Below, in pieces: positions 45,806-55,979 of a stretch of DNA of 64,000 nt. The notes beneath the pieces were generated by a model, which did no database searches, was not told the DNA's origin, and was given only the letters and a program-made list of their open reading frames with translations. The translations under genes and the position numbers were made by a program. Numbering within the stretch: position 1 is the stretch's first letter; every line of letters starts with the position of its first letter. The stretch covers positions 85,666 through 149,665 of the forward strand of contig NZ_QNUL01000015.1 of the NCBI RefSeq assembly GCF_003383615.1, read 5' to 3'. The DNA comes from Dyadobacter luteus. Lineage in GTDB: Bacteria; Bacteroidota; Bacteroidia; Cytophagales; Spirosomataceae.

Positions 45806-46402
45806 ATGGTATATGCATTGGCGATAAATCCTGATCCGCACATCATGCGGCTTTCAGGAAATATGAAAAACACGATCAGGGAAGGACTGAACAGAAACTT
45901 CGGAAGTTATAACGCACTTCCGCACATTACGCTACTTTCATTTGAAGCTCAGGAAAAGAACTATCTTAATATACTGGCAGAGTTTAAAAAGGTTTTGGCT
46001 GTGATTACTCCTTTTCAGCTGGGCTTCGCCGGATATGGAGATTTTATAGCTAAGAAAAATTGTACATTTTTTGTAAAACCGGATGACGATTCATCAGATG
46101 CAATCATTGAACGTTGCCAGAAAATAGGTAGCCTTTTCGACAAGTCGGTGAGGCGTAAGTACATTGACAGCTGGAAAATGGTTGTCAAAAAAACACCACA
46201 CATGACACTGGCGCGCGAGCTAACCGAAAAAGAGGTCGCTGTTTGCTATGACGTCACTCCTACGGATTTCAGCGAATCGTTCTTTTGTAAGTACTTTGTA
46301 ATCAGAAAATTCAACGAACAAAGAGGGCAGTTCGATATCCTTGACACCATTGAATTACTGGGCCGGGACTATATGGAGGGAGAACAGACGAGGTTATTTT
46401 GA
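45806..46402 (+). CDS. 2'-5' RNA ligase / 2H phosphoesterase family protein
   Basis: A 198-residue protein with the two HxT motifs that define the 2H phosphoesterase fold: PHITLLSF (His40-Ile-Thr42) and TPHMTLAREL (near 131-135). The two His-x-Thr pairs form the active site that hydrolyses cyclic phosphodiesters, including ends of RNA. The gene starts three bases after the DinB stop. The substrate is unknown. Confidence 0.88.
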   Translation: MVYALAINPDPHIMRLSGNMKNTIREGLNRNFGSYNALPHITLLSFEAQEKNYLNILAEFKKVLAVITPFQLGFAGYGDFIAKKNCTFFVKPDDDSSDAIIERCQKIGSLFDKSVRRKYIDSWKMVVKKTPHMTLARELTEKEVAVCYDVTPTDFSESFFCKYFVIRKFNEQRGQFDILDTIELLGRDYMEGEQTRLF

Positions 46403-46470
46403 AGGGAATTAAGAATTTAAAATGAAAAATGAAGAGTAAAGAGTTACCAACCCCTTACCCCCACTTCTCA

Positions 46471-46512
46471 TTCTTAATTCCTAATTCTTAATTCTTAATT
46501 CTTAATTCTTAA
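46471..46512. repeat. Six tandem heptamers TTCTTAA at the 3' end of the SusD gene
   Basis: Six back-to-back copies of TTCTTAA, one of them TTCCTAA. The last copy contains the stop codon of the minus-strand SusD gene (46509-46511). An inverted GGAATTAAGAAT (46405-46416) can pair with the first units. It looks like a slippage-prone simple repeat between convergent genes. Extra copies would keep a TAA, so SusD length would not change. Confidence 0.9.
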
Positions 46513-48326
46513 TACCCCGGATTCTGCTTAATCCCCGAGTTCTGATCCAACACATTTTGAGGGATCGGATTCATGTATTGTTTCGGTTCGAACTTCACAG
46601 TGTACTTCACTTCCGGCTCAATGCTGTAAACCCACACACCTGAGTTGTTGGAAGGAACAGAGTTACGAATCACCATATTGTGACGCGCTTTGCCCATTAC
46701 CTGCGCAGTCTGGGCGAGACGCTTCGTGTCCAGGAAACGTTTGTCTTCAAAGCAGAACTCAACTCTTCTTTCTCTTGCAATAGCAGCACGCATCTGATCT
46801 TTTGTAAGTCCGGCAGGAAGCGCTGCAATTTCAGAACGCTGACGTACCTTGTTGATCGCATCATATACAGATGCATCCGGTCCCACAGCTTCATTCTGAG
46901 CTTCAGCGTAATTCAGCAAAACCTCCGCATAACGTAGAAACACATAGTTTTGTCCACTTGCATCCGTTCCGGGTGCCGCATCAGGATTGATTCTTTTCTT
47001 CTGGTAATAGCCTGAGTCACCAACGTCAGTCTTTCCGGCGAGGTCAATCTGATTTGTACGGTCAGGGTTCGGGTAAGTCAGATCAATACGGGTATAAATC
47101 GTATCTGCTCTTGGCATCCAATCCAGTTTGTAAGGAGCACCGTCATACACAATGAAGTCGTAGAAGCGTTTTTCACGATTTACATATGGTTTCTGAGGAT
47201 TATATCCTGAAGTAGGATCTGTAATCGCTTTTCCGTTTGCCATCGCAAACTGATCCACCAGTTCCTGCGTAGGATTGTAGTTACCCCAGGTACGGTACTC
47301 GCCCAACACATAAGTGACACCGCCGCGACCTTCATAGTTTCCTCCCATTCCTGAAACATTGGCAACGACCTGCCTGTCCCAGATCACTTCAGAATTATAT
47401 TCATTCGCTACTCTCCAGAAATCCTTCAGATCAGCAAACAGGTTATAGTTTTTACCATTGCCAAATTTGTCGATGAACTCCTTATTCGTAGCTGCCGCCT
47501 TTACCCAACGTGCAGGATCATAATTCCCAAAATGAACAAACTTATTCGGGTCTGGAAGATACGGTGTGGCAGTATTGAAAAGCGGACTCGCTCCAAATAA
47601 CTCCACCCATCCTTTCAATGCCAGTGCCGCACCCAGCGTCGCTCGTCCTGCTTCCCGGTCGCTTTTAGCATATTTGATAGCGAGGTTACCGTTTTTCACT
47701 ACCGCATCCAGTTCAGAAACTATAAAATCAAAAGTTTCCTGGAAAGTTTTACGTGGCTGCTGCAATTCCTCAGGGCTCATCGTGTTACGATCCAGCTGCT
47801 TGGTAATAATCGGAAGACCTCCCATCTGAACAAAAAACTCGCTGTAGAAAAATGCTCTGATAAAGCGAACCTCGTCGATGCGTTTCTTAAAATAAGCCTC
47901 GGAGAAATTGCCTTTGTTTTCTTCCAGCTTTTGTAAAAAAGTATTGCATTTCCGGATTTTGACAAAGAAATTTTGCCAGGTGTAACCGTAAGTCGGTCCC
48001 TGAGTTCCTCCCCATGGGTTATCGGTACTGGAAGACGGCACAATACAAACCCCGATGCGCCAGTTGGAAGCTGTATAGTAATGACTGATGTTATAATCGT
48101 CAGTATAATAATCCAGCGTTTCAGTCTGATTTACCTTGTTTGGAATTTCGCTGTAAATGTCATTCAGAAATACATCTGCGTTCGGCTCCGACTCCCATTG
48201 TGTGGCGTCCGTGAGGTTCGACTTGTTGACATTTTCAAGAAATTCATCCGTATCACACGAAACAGACAGGGTGAGCATCAACAGACTCAAACCCAATATT
48301 TTGAAGTAGTTTATCGCAACTTTCAT
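46509..48326 (-). CDS. SusD/RagB-family glycan-binding lipoprotein
   Basis: A 605-residue surface lipoprotein. The signal ends LMLTLSVSCDTDEFLENV (lipobox Cys near residue 24). It is followed by the N-terminal SusD helices (KRIDEVRFIRAFFYSEFFVQ; GAALALKGWVELFGASPLF) and the C-terminal domain (NYVFLRYAEVLLNYAEAQN; IARERRVEFCFEDKRFLDTK) ending in QNPGY. It pairs with the SusC gene just upstream on the same strand (19 bases). Heptamer repeats directly abut its stop. No degradative enzyme lies beside the pair, so the substrate is unknown. Confidence 0.95.
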   Translation of the reverse strand: MKVAINYFKILGLSLLMLTLSVSCDTDEFLENVNKSNLTDATQWESEPNADVFLNDIYSEIPNKVNQTETLDYYTDDYNISHYYTASNWRIGVCIVPSSSTDNPWGGTQGPTYGYTWQNFFVKIRKCNTFLQKLEENKGNFSEAYFKKRIDEVRFIRAFFYSEFFVQMGGLPIITKQLDRNTMSPEELQQPRKTFQETFDFIVSELDAVVKNGNLAIKYAKSDREAGRATLGAALALKGWVELFGASPLFNTATPYLPDPNKFVHFGNYDPARWVKAAATNKEFIDKFGNGKNYNLFADLKDFWRVANEYNSEVIWDRQVVANVSGMGGNYEGRGGVTYVLGEYRTWGNYNPTQELVDQFAMANGKAITDPTSGYNPQKPYVNREKRFYDFIVYDGAPYKLDWMPRADTIYTRIDLTYPNPDRTNQIDLAGKTDVGDSGYYQKKRINPDAAPGTDASGQNYVFLRYAEVLLNYAEAQNEAVGPDASVYDAINKVRQRSEIAALPAGLTKDQMRAAIARERRVEFCFEDKRFLDTKRLAQTAQVMGKARHNMVIRNSVPSNNSGVWVYSIEPEVKYTVKFEPKQYMNPIPQNVLDQNSGIKQNPGY

Positions 48327-48344
48327 ATTCTTTCAGTTTTTGGG

Positions 48345-51300
48345 TTAAAAAGTCAGATCAAGTCCAAATGTTGTGGCTTTCATAACAGGATAAGCCGTTT
48401 CACGATCCGTGTAACCCATTTCCGGATCGACGTGTTTGATCTTACTGATTGTGAACAGATTTTGAGTCGTTACATAAATCCTCGCAGAACTCATTTTCAG
48501 CTTACCCAATACCGATTTTGGAATTGTGTACCCAAGACTAGCCGTTTTAAGGCGCAGATAGCTGGAATTCATCCACCAGAAATCCGAATCCTTTGTATTA
48601 TTGGCATAAGGAGCAGGCGTAGAACGTGGATATTTTGCATCCTGATTTTCCGGCGTCCAGCGATTGTTATAGTATTCGTAACCTGTGTTACTTCCGTTGT
48701 TTTCAAAAGGAACTGTCAGGAACTGGCGCACACCAATACTTGATTTTCCTGTTCCCTGGAAGAACAATGTCAGATCGAAACCTTTCCAGTTTACGCTTGG
48801 TGTGATACCGTAAGTAAGTGCAGGATATACAGGATTACCGATAACCGTAAGATCGTGATCATTAATGATTCCATCAGGAACACCATCAGGACCGCTCAAA
48901 TCAGCATATTTGATATCTCCAGGGTGCAGCGCGCCAAACTGTGTCACGTTGTAACCATCTTCAGCATTTACAATACCATCACCGTTTTTGTCATCCGATG
49001 TTTTGAATAATCCCAGTGACTTGAATCCGTAAGGAGTACCAAACTGACGACCGACTTTGGTACGGTTCGGGTTCTTCGCTTCTGCATCCGTTTGGAACAC
49101 CTCGTGCATTTTGTTGATCGAGTAACTCACGTTTCCTGTAATCGCAAAATCAAGATCTTTCGAAATGCGTTTACGCGTACCGATGTTCAATTCAAACCCG
49201 TTGGCGCTCATTCTGCCTTTATTCTCCTGTGAAAGAGAAAGGCCGTATTCTACCGGAAGTGTCACCTGAGGTGCCAGCAACATGCCTGTTCTGTTCTCAT
49301 GGAAATAATCAAACTCAACATTAACCAGCGAATTCCACATACTTAAATCAAAACCTATATCGGTTTTTTTAGAGATTTCCCAGGTAATAGCACTATTGGC
49401 TTCACGAGGTACCCTTGATCCCTGTACAAGCGTTCCCGTTCCGTAGGCATAGGCACCACCGCGCAATACATAACCCGACTGATACTGGAACGGTCCTCCG
49501 GCAAGCATTCCGGCCTTACCCCAGGAACCTCTCAGTTTGAATTCGTCTATGAAGCGGAAATTCTTCATGAATTTTTCTTCAGAAAGCCTCCACGCTGCGG
49601 AGAAAGCAGGGAAGTAGCCCCATCTTTTACCAGGTGCAAAATAGTAGTGTCCGTCATAACGACCAGCGGCTTCCAGAATATACTTGTCTTTGTAGGTATA
49701 ACCAACACGATATACATAACCCAGCTCAGAGCCCGTGGCAGATGTTCCTGAGTTGTCGTAATCCAGCCTGTCGGAGCTACCAAAGCTCAGCTCATCAATA
49801 CCGATAGCGAAGTTATTGCGGCGGGTGGTCAGCGTATCAATCTGTGTTTTACGTACTTCAACTACCGCCAAACCAGTAAAAGCGTGATCTCCGAAAGTAC
49901 GGTTGTAGTTCAGGTATCCCTGATAGGTATAGTTTACCCGTTTGTAATTTTCAAGTCCGAGCCATCTGAATGGCTTACCAGCTCCTTCCTGAAGGGAAAT
50001 CGCATCTGTATAAGTATATGGCTTTTGCGAAAGATCAATTTTGTGATACACAAACGGTACGTGCCATAATTTCAGATCTGTGCGGGAAGGGTCATAGCTG
50101 AATACCCCTTTCACACTTAAACCCTTAGCCAGTTGTTGTTCTATAGAAAGTGTTCCCAGTAAAGTATTCCCGTTGGAACGACGATAACCTGGTGAGCGCA
50201 GTACACCCACAGGCGTATTCGCAGAAGACTCACCCCATTTGTCACCTTCCGGATAGATCAGACTCTGGGTAGGCAGAAATTTGTAAAAGCTGCGAAACAA
50301 GTGTCCTGACGTACTTTCATCTGCATCCACATCTCTTGTATTTTCAATACTTCCAAACAGAGACATACCTACTTTGGTCGTCTTTGTTACGGCCATTTCA
50401 AGATTCATGTTGTAGTTATAGCGACGATAGCTAACGGGATCAAAAAGCCCCTGCTGATCGAAATAGCCAACACCTGCATGATAAGTAACATTCTCATTTC
50501 CACCGCTCAGCTCCACGTTATGGTTCTGGATCGGCTGGTTTTTGTTAAACACTTCAAGGAAATTAGAGCTTGGATATTTCCAGGGATCTTCCTGATGCAG
50601 CCTCTCATAATCCCTCACCAGAGCAGGGTCATTAGGAAGACTTGTCCCTCCCGGAGTCTGGTGCAGATAGGCCTCATTCTGAAGAGTCATATAATCCTTA
50701 GCATTCAGTACATCCGGTAAATAAGTGGGATTCTGAAACCCGTAAGATGTACTTACACGCACCTGTGCCTTACCGCTTTTACCCTTTTTTGTGGTAATCA
50801 GAATTACACCATTGGCACCGCCGATTCCGTATGGAGCAACAGCCGCAGCATCTTTCAGAATAGTAATTGTTTCTATACTTGCCGGATCAATCTGGCGGAT
50901 ATTATCCCGGCGAACACCGTCAACAACTACCAGCGGCTTGTTATTTCCTGTCGTTACAATACCACGAATGTGAATATCCGGATCATCTTTTCCTGGCTGG
51001 CCACCATTGGGACGCATACTTACACCCGCTACCCGACCTGCCAGCGATTGGGAAATATTGGGGGCAGGAACCTGTGCAATGGCATCTCCTTTAATACTGG
51101 CTATAGAACCTGTCACGGTTACTTTTTTCTGAACACCGTAACCAACCACCACCACTTCTTCCAGCGCCTTCGTATCAGGATCAAGTTTTGCATCGATTGT
51201 TGACGCTGCGCCTACCGGTATTTCCTTTGCCAGATATCCTACAAATGAAAATACCAAAACATCACTATCTCCGGTACCGTCCAATGTATATACGCCATTC

Positions 51301-51536
51301 ACATCTGTAGATGTTCCCCGGGTAGAGCCCTTGATGGTCACGTTTACACCAGGCAGTTCTCTACCTTGTTCATCTGTAACCTTCCCTGTTATTTTTTTAT
51401 CAATATGTCGGGAAGTGCTATACCGTCCCGTCTTTGCAACGGAGGCATTAGCAAACGCATCTGCATGACAATGAACACTTAACAGTGCAACATTGAGGGC
51501 AGATACCTTCGAAATTAAAAGTAATTTTTTCAGCAT
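48345..51536 (-). CDS. SusC/RagA-family TonB-dependent receptor
   Basis: A 1063-residue outer-membrane importer. A signal-like N-terminus is followed by a carboxypeptidase-regulatory-like domain (ITGKVTDEQGRELPGVNVTI), VVVGYGVQKKVTVTG and a plug with VRRDNIRQIDPASIETITIL and KDAAAVAPYGIGGANG. A full barrel ends TTFGLDLTF. The plug is intact and there is no STN domain. The nearest regulators are the CheR-PAS kinase and response regulator transcribed from the right on the same strand, but no HTCS or sigma/FecR pair adjoins it. SusD follows immediately. Confidence 0.95.
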   Translation of the reverse strand: MLKKLLLISKVSALNVALLSVHCHADAFANASVAKTGRYSTSRHIDKKITGKVTDEQGRELPGVNVTIKGSTRGTSTDVNGVYTLDGTGDSDVLVFSFVGYLAKEIPVGAASTIDAKLDPDTKALEEVVVVGYGVQKKVTVTGSIASIKGDAIAQVPAPNISQSLAGRVAGVSMRPNGGQPGKDDPDIHIRGIVTTGNNKPLVVVDGVRRDNIRQIDPASIETITILKDAAAVAPYGIGGANGVILITTKKGKSGKAQVRVSTSYGFQNPTYLPDVLNAKDYMTLQNEAYLHQTPGGTSLPNDPALVRDYERLHQEDPWKYPSSNFLEVFNKNQPIQNHNVELSGGNENVTYHAGVGYFDQQGLFDPVSYRRYNYNMNLEMAVTKTTKVGMSLFGSIENTRDVDADESTSGHLFRSFYKFLPTQSLIYPEGDKWGESSANTPVGVLRSPGYRRSNGNTLLGTLSIEQQLAKGLSVKGVFSYDPSRTDLKLWHVPFVYHKIDLSQKPYTYTDAISLQEGAGKPFRWLGLENYKRVNYTYQGYLNYNRTFGDHAFTGLAVVEVRKTQIDTLTTRRNNFAIGIDELSFGSSDRLDYDNSGTSATGSELGYVYRVGYTYKDKYILEAAGRYDGHYYFAPGKRWGYFPAFSAAWRLSEEKFMKNFRFIDEFKLRGSWGKAGMLAGGPFQYQSGYVLRGGAYAYGTGTLVQGSRVPREANSAITWEISKKTDIGFDLSMWNSLVNVEFDYFHENRTGMLLAPQVTLPVEYGLSLSQENKGRMSANGFELNIGTRKRISKDLDFAITGNVSYSINKMHEVFQTDAEAKNPNRTKVGRQFGTPYGFKSLGLFKTSDDKNGDGIVNAEDGYNVTQFGALHPGDIKYADLSGPDGVPDGIINDHDLTVIGNPVYPALTYGITPSVNWKGFDLTLFFQGTGKSSIGVRQFLTVPFENNGSNTGYEYYNNRWTPENQDAKYPRSTPAPYANNTKDSDFWWMNSSYLRLKTASLGYTIPKSVLGKLKMSSARIYVTTQNLFTISKIKHVDPEMGYTDRETAYPVMKATTFGLDLTF

Positions 51537-52043
51537 GGAGCCTGGGAGTTATGTGATTTTTAATGTGAGTAATTAAAAATTTGTAATTCATGCTATCAGT
51601 TTCCTGAGCCGGACCCTTCACCTTCCGACGCCGATTTTAAAAATCGGGCATAGCATATCCGTTGCATTTGTTTTGACAAAAAAAACAGACACAAAAATCT
51701 TGTACGCCTGAACATATCAAAGCCGCCGGGTACAAACCCGAAACTGTCATTGATCAGACATTACCTCTCCGAAAAAAATGGTTAAAAGTTAAATTGTTGT
51801 CATAAGTTAAGGGATGGAGTTGAGTGTTAAGATGAAAATCCTTCAGATCAAAATTTCCAGATTCTGCTGCGCAACAAAAAATGGCCTTACTCTTGCAAGT
51901 GGAAAACTCAATTGAACAAATTTAACATTATTTTATAATATGTCAACAGTACACTTAAAAAATATAATTAAATTATGAAAATATTTACCATAACAAGTAA
52001 AATCGGAAGATTACCACCTTACTGCATATCAAAACACGGACAA
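51537..52043. other. Intergenic region upstream of the second SusC gene
   Basis: About 500 bases without a gene. It contains the promoter region of the SusCD pair and a perfect 8-1-8 palindrome (CCGATTTTAAAAATCGG, 51631-51647) about 100 bases before the SusC start. The remainder is A/T-rich. No riboswitch or RNA gene was recognised. Confidence 0.45.
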
Positions 52044-52075
52044 TAAAAAAGCCGCCTCAGCAAATCTGAGACGGC
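52044..52075 (-). terminator. Intrinsic terminator of the CheR-PAS kinase gene
   Basis: A 10-base stem (52051-52060 with 52066-52075, one mismatch) is followed on the minus strand by a run of T (52044-52050). It lies 23 bases after the kinase stop. Confidence 0.85.
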
Positions 52076-52097
52076 ATAAATTGTAATACTATGTAAA

Positions 52098-55000
52098 TCA
52101 GATATGCTTTTCGGGCAATATTACTTCAAACCTTGATCCCTTTCCTTCTTCACTGAACGGTTTAATTAGCCCGCCGTGATTGGTAACAATGCGTTTACAA
52201 AGTGCCAGCCCAATTCCATTGCCTGTATACGTTTCCCGATCATGCAGTCTCTGAAAAATTTCAAATATGCGGTCACCAAAGCCAGGATCAAAGCCTATTC
52301 CATTGTCAGCGATTGTAATCCTAACGTAATTCTGAGCAGGATCAAGTTCATGCTGTTCAATGTCCTCCTGGGTCAGATTACCTGAGGTAATTGAGATTTC
52401 CGGCCTGGCTCCATCCCGGGAAAATTTGAGAGCGTTTCCTACCAGATTATAAAAAAGCTGGTTCATCTGAGAAGGTACGGCATCAATTACCGGCACCGTA
52501 CCCAGCGAAATCACTGCCTCCTTTTCCTGAATAAGCAAATCGAAGTCAGCGATGACGTTCTGAATTATCTTAGATAGCTGTACCGGCGTAAATGATGTAA
52601 CACGATCCTGAATACTACTATAATTCAAAAGGTCATGGATCAATCCGATCATCCGGCTGGCGGAATACTCAATTTTCTGCAGGTACTCCATCAGATACAT
52701 ATTCTCCTTCGACTCACGGGCCAGCAACATCCCTGCAAAAACCTTAATTTTCCGCAAGGGCTCCTGCAAGTCGTGAGATGTAACGTAGGCAAACTGCTTC
52801 AGCTCCTGATTGCGGTCCTGCAGATCGTCATTGAGATCTTTTAAAGCACCAGTTCTTTCTTCAATCTTTCTTTCCAGCTCTTCATTCAGCGTCTTCTGAT
52901 CATGGATGTCGGTGCAGGCCATGGTGTATCCCAGAAATTTATTATCCAGTCCGAAACGCGGCTCTGCTATGCAGCTTACCCACCGGTACTTGCCCATGGT
53001 TCTAAGCCTGATATCCTTCTGAAAACGACTATTTTTCTTTGCGGCTGCATCCTGCATGACCATAAACGACTCCAGGTCATCAGGGTGCATGAAATTACTC
53101 CATTTGGCACCACGCATTCCAGTATCCGATGCTCCTATAAATTTTTGCCAGAGTTTATTAAAGAAATAGAAATTACCCGTCAGATCGCACATTCCGACCA
53201 TGACTGGTGAGCTGTTGGCAAGCGTTCTGAAATGATGCTCGCTATATTCGAGCTTTTCGCTCGCTTCTTTTCTCTCCGAAATATCTGTAGTAACACCTAT
53301 CAGATTAATCACTTCACCATCATCGCCGAGCTGCGCCAATCCTGATGCTTCCATCCAGTGAATCGAATCATCAGGCCATTTCACCCTATACTCAGCATGA
53401 AAGGGACCTTTGGTTGCTACAGCAGCATCGATTGCCTCACGTAAGGTACTTTTATCGTCGGGTAATACCAATTCAAGTAGGCTATCGTAGGTTAGCTCAG
53501 CGTCATCAGGCAAACCGTAATTGGCTTTACACTGCTTCGACGTTCCCAGTTTCCGGTCGTCCAGTCGCAGTTCCCAGGAGCCAATCTGCCCGGCATGAAG
53601 AGCCAGATTCAACCTTACTATCGCCTCCTGTAATCTTACTTCACCTGTCTTCCGCTCAGTAATATCCGCTACAACACCTGTCAGCCTTTTGATCTGATTA
53701 TGTTCATCAAACATGGCCTTTCCATGATTGCTCACCCAACGGACAGTCTGCGTTTCCGGAATTCTGATCCGATACTCTTCCGCGAATAGTCCTGCATGCC
53801 CTCCTTTTACAGCTACACGAATTGCCGACTTTATCCGATCAATATCATCTTCTACTACTCTTTCCAGCAACGATTCCCAGCCTTGCAGCGACAACTTCTC
53901 CTGTCCGAGAATGTCACGGGTTTCTTTGGACAAATAAAGAATATTGGTCTTGATTTCGTAATCCCAAACACCATAATGCGTGGCGTCTATCGCCAGCCGT
54001 TGCCGCTCTTCATTAATATATATCTGCTCCTGTTTTTCCTTAATTCTGTCATTGGCTACAGTGAGCTCCGTTACATCGTTAATAACCAAAAGGATGAGAG
54101 AGTCTCCTTTATCTCTGGATCTGATCTGCTGTGCATTCAGTTTCATCACACGTTTTCCCAACGAGGGGAAATCATGTGTAACAATAAATTCATTGAATGA
54201 TCTTTTTCTGGGTAAAATCTCTTCCAATTGGCGTCGCAAATCCATGATATCCCATTGTCCGTTACCCAATTCGTAGAGTACTTTCCCTTCAACCTCACCA
54301 GGTAATACCTCGAATTTCTCATAAAAAGAGGTGTTGGCGGACCTGACGCGCAGATTATGATCCAATACTACCAGCGCATCAGTAATGGTATTGTTGATAG
54401 ATTCTGTGTACTCATTAGCTCGCGTCAGCTGATCATTCAGATGGGAAAGTTCTTTGTTACGAATCAGCAACTCTTCGTTAATTGATATCACCTCTTCCTG
54501 CGAAGTCTGAAGCTCCTCATTCAGTGATTTCAATTCTTCATTCGCAGACTGAAACTCTTCATTTGTAGCCTCCTGTTCTTCACTCAATGCCCGAAGCTGA
54601 TCACGGCTTTGTACCAGTTCCTGCTCCAGTTGCAGAATGCGCAAATCCCTCGCATCATTAATACCATCCTCAGACACAGCCGCGGTGGCCATACTCTGGA
54701 TTGTTTGAAAAAGTATAAGATAAAATTTTTCTTTCGTTCCCGCCAGCGGTAGCACATCCAGTGTTATCCTTAGTAACCTTCCTTCATGCTCCAGTGCGAT
54801 ATTCTCCCTTTTTACCGGAGAACGTTCTGCTTTCACCTTATTAAGTGCTTCATTCAGATCATAGTAAAGCCCTTTCCTTACCATCTTCAGTACGTTAAAA
54901 CTGGCAATACCAGGACTTGGTTCTATAAAAAAACCAGTATTACCTCTGAAATCCACGATATCAAAAGAGTCATTGATAACCACTCCTACCGGCACATACT

Positions 55001-55934
55001 TTTGCAGTAACATGTCGTCTGCCGCGGTCTGAAAATCCTTTTTGTCCATATTCTTACTTAAACCAAAGTGGTTCGATAAAGTATTCTTTTTTCTGGTGTC
55101 TTCCGACTGATGATGAAGTGTGGTGATCGGAGTACGGTTCACAAAGATGTTCGCACTTTTATTGATACTTTCAAACCGTCCTGACAAACCACTCGTTTCC
55201 GATTTTCCAAGGAATAAAAACCCTCCCGGTTTGATCGCATACGAAAATGTTGCCAGCACTTTTCTTTGAAGTACAGGTTGCATGTAAATCAGTACATTCC
55301 GGCAACTCAGCAGATCAATTTTGGCAAATGGAGGGTCTGCAAGCACATTTTGAACTGCAAATACACACATATCTCTGATAAAGGATTTGATACGATATCC
55401 GTCCTTCACCTTTGTGAAATACTTTTCCAGCCGTGGTTGTGCCATCTTAGCCACAGTTTGTTCCGAATATGTCCCCTGCCTCGCTTTGGCAATCGCATTT
55501 TCTGACACATCTGAAGCAAATATCTTGATGTTGGACAAATTGCCGATCAACTCATGATGTTCGTGTAAACATATTGCTATTGAATAAGCTTCCTCCCCGG
55601 TAGAACAACCGCATACCCAAACACGGACAGTTTCATCGGCCTGTTTGTCTTTCAGCAGACTGGGAATAACATCAGAACATAAAAAGTCAAAGCTTTTCTC
55701 ATCCCTGAAAAAACTGCTCACGTGAATCAGCATTTCTTTATAGAGCTGATGCTGCTCTGCCTCATTGTAGACCAGCAGGTCGTAATAGTCGGCAAGGCTT
55801 TGCAGATTAAGGATATGTAGCCTTCTGCTGATACGGCGTTGTAGTGTGGTGTGCTTGTAGTTCAGGAGATCTACACCGCTTTTTTTAGACAAAACGGCCA
55901 ATATCCTATCAAGATTTTCTTTGTCAGTTCTCAA
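52098..55934 (-). CDS. CheR methyltransferase - multi-PAS sensor histidine kinase
   Basis: A 1278-residue cytoplasmic sensor protein. The N-terminal CheR domain comprises the four-helix region at about 8-60 and the SAM-binding region at 65-260 with VWVCGCSTGEEAYSIAICL. Next come a PAS-like region and a Q/E-rich coiled coil (about 425-520, NEELKSLNEELQTSQEEV) typical of CheB-CheR-PAS kinases. Several PAS/PAC domains follow (about 525-1030; repeats of TDISERK/VTELT). The HisKA domain has its phospho-His in YVTSHDLQEPLRK (about 1051), and the HATPase_c domain has NLVGNALKFSRDG and GNGIGLALCK. The usual CheB methylesterase domain at the N-terminus is absent. The start is TTG: an in-frame TGA lies just upstream. 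It is 45 bases after the response regulator gene. Confidence 0.9.
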   Translation of the reverse strand: MRTDKENLDRILAVLSKKSGVDLLNYKHTTLQRRISRRLHILNLQSLADYYDLLVYNEAEQHQLYKEMLIHVSSFFRDEKSFDFLCSDVIPSLLKDKQADETVRVWVCGCSTGEEAYSIAICLHEHHELIGNLSNIKIFASDVSENAIAKARQGTYSEQTVAKMAQPRLEKYFTKVKDGYRIKSFIRDMCVFAVQNVLADPPFAKIDLLSCRNVLIYMQPVLQRKVLATFSYAIKPGGFLFLGKSETSGLSGRFESINKSANIFVNRTPITTLHHQSEDTRKKNTLSNHFGLSKNMDKKDFQTAADDMLLQKYVPVGVVINDSFDIVDFRGNTGFFIEPSPGIASFNVLKMVRKGLYYDLNEALNKVKAERSPVKRENIALEHEGRLLRITLDVLPLAGTKEKFYLILFQTIQSMATAAVSEDGINDARDLRILQLEQELVQSRDQLRALSEEQEATNEEFQSANEELKSLNEELQTSQEEVISINEELLIRNKELSHLNDQLTRANEYTESINNTITDALVVLDHNLRVRSANTSFYEKFEVLPGEVEGKVLYELGNGQWDIMDLRRQLEEILPRKRSFNEFIVTHDFPSLGKRVMKLNAQQIRSRDKGDSLILLVINDVTELTVANDRIKEKQEQIYINEERQRLAIDATHYGVWDYEIKTNILYLSKETRDILGQEKLSLQGWESLLERVVEDDIDRIKSAIRVAVKGGHAGLFAEEYRIRIPETQTVRWVSNHGKAMFDEHNQIKRLTGVVADITERKTGEVRLQEAIVRLNLALHAGQIGSWELRLDDRKLGTSKQCKANYGLPDDAELTYDSLLELVLPDDKSTLREAIDAAVATKGPFHAEYRVKWPDDSIHWMEASGLAQLGDDGEVINLIGVTTDISERKEASEKLEYSEHHFRTLANSSPVMVGMCDLTGNFYFFNKLWQKFIGASDTGMRGAKWSNFMHPDDLESFMVMQDAAAKKNSRFQKDIRLRTMGKYRWVSCIAEPRFGLDNKFLGYTMACTDIHDQKTLNEELERKIEERTGALKDLNDDLQDRNQELKQFAYVTSHDLQEPLRKIKVFAGMLLARESKENMYLMEYLQKIEYSASRMIGLIHDLLNYSSIQDRVTSFTPVQLSKIIQNVIADFDLLIQEKEAVISLGTVPVIDAVPSQMNQLFYNLVGNALKFSRDGARPEISITSGNLTQEDIEQHELDPAQNYVRITIADNGIGFDPGFGDRIFEIFQRLHDRETYTGNGIGLALCKRIVTNHGGLIKPFSEEGKGSRFEVILPEKHI

Positions 55935-55979
55935 TGATCAAATCAATCTAAGCCTACTGTAAGCGGCTGGTTTATTAAT

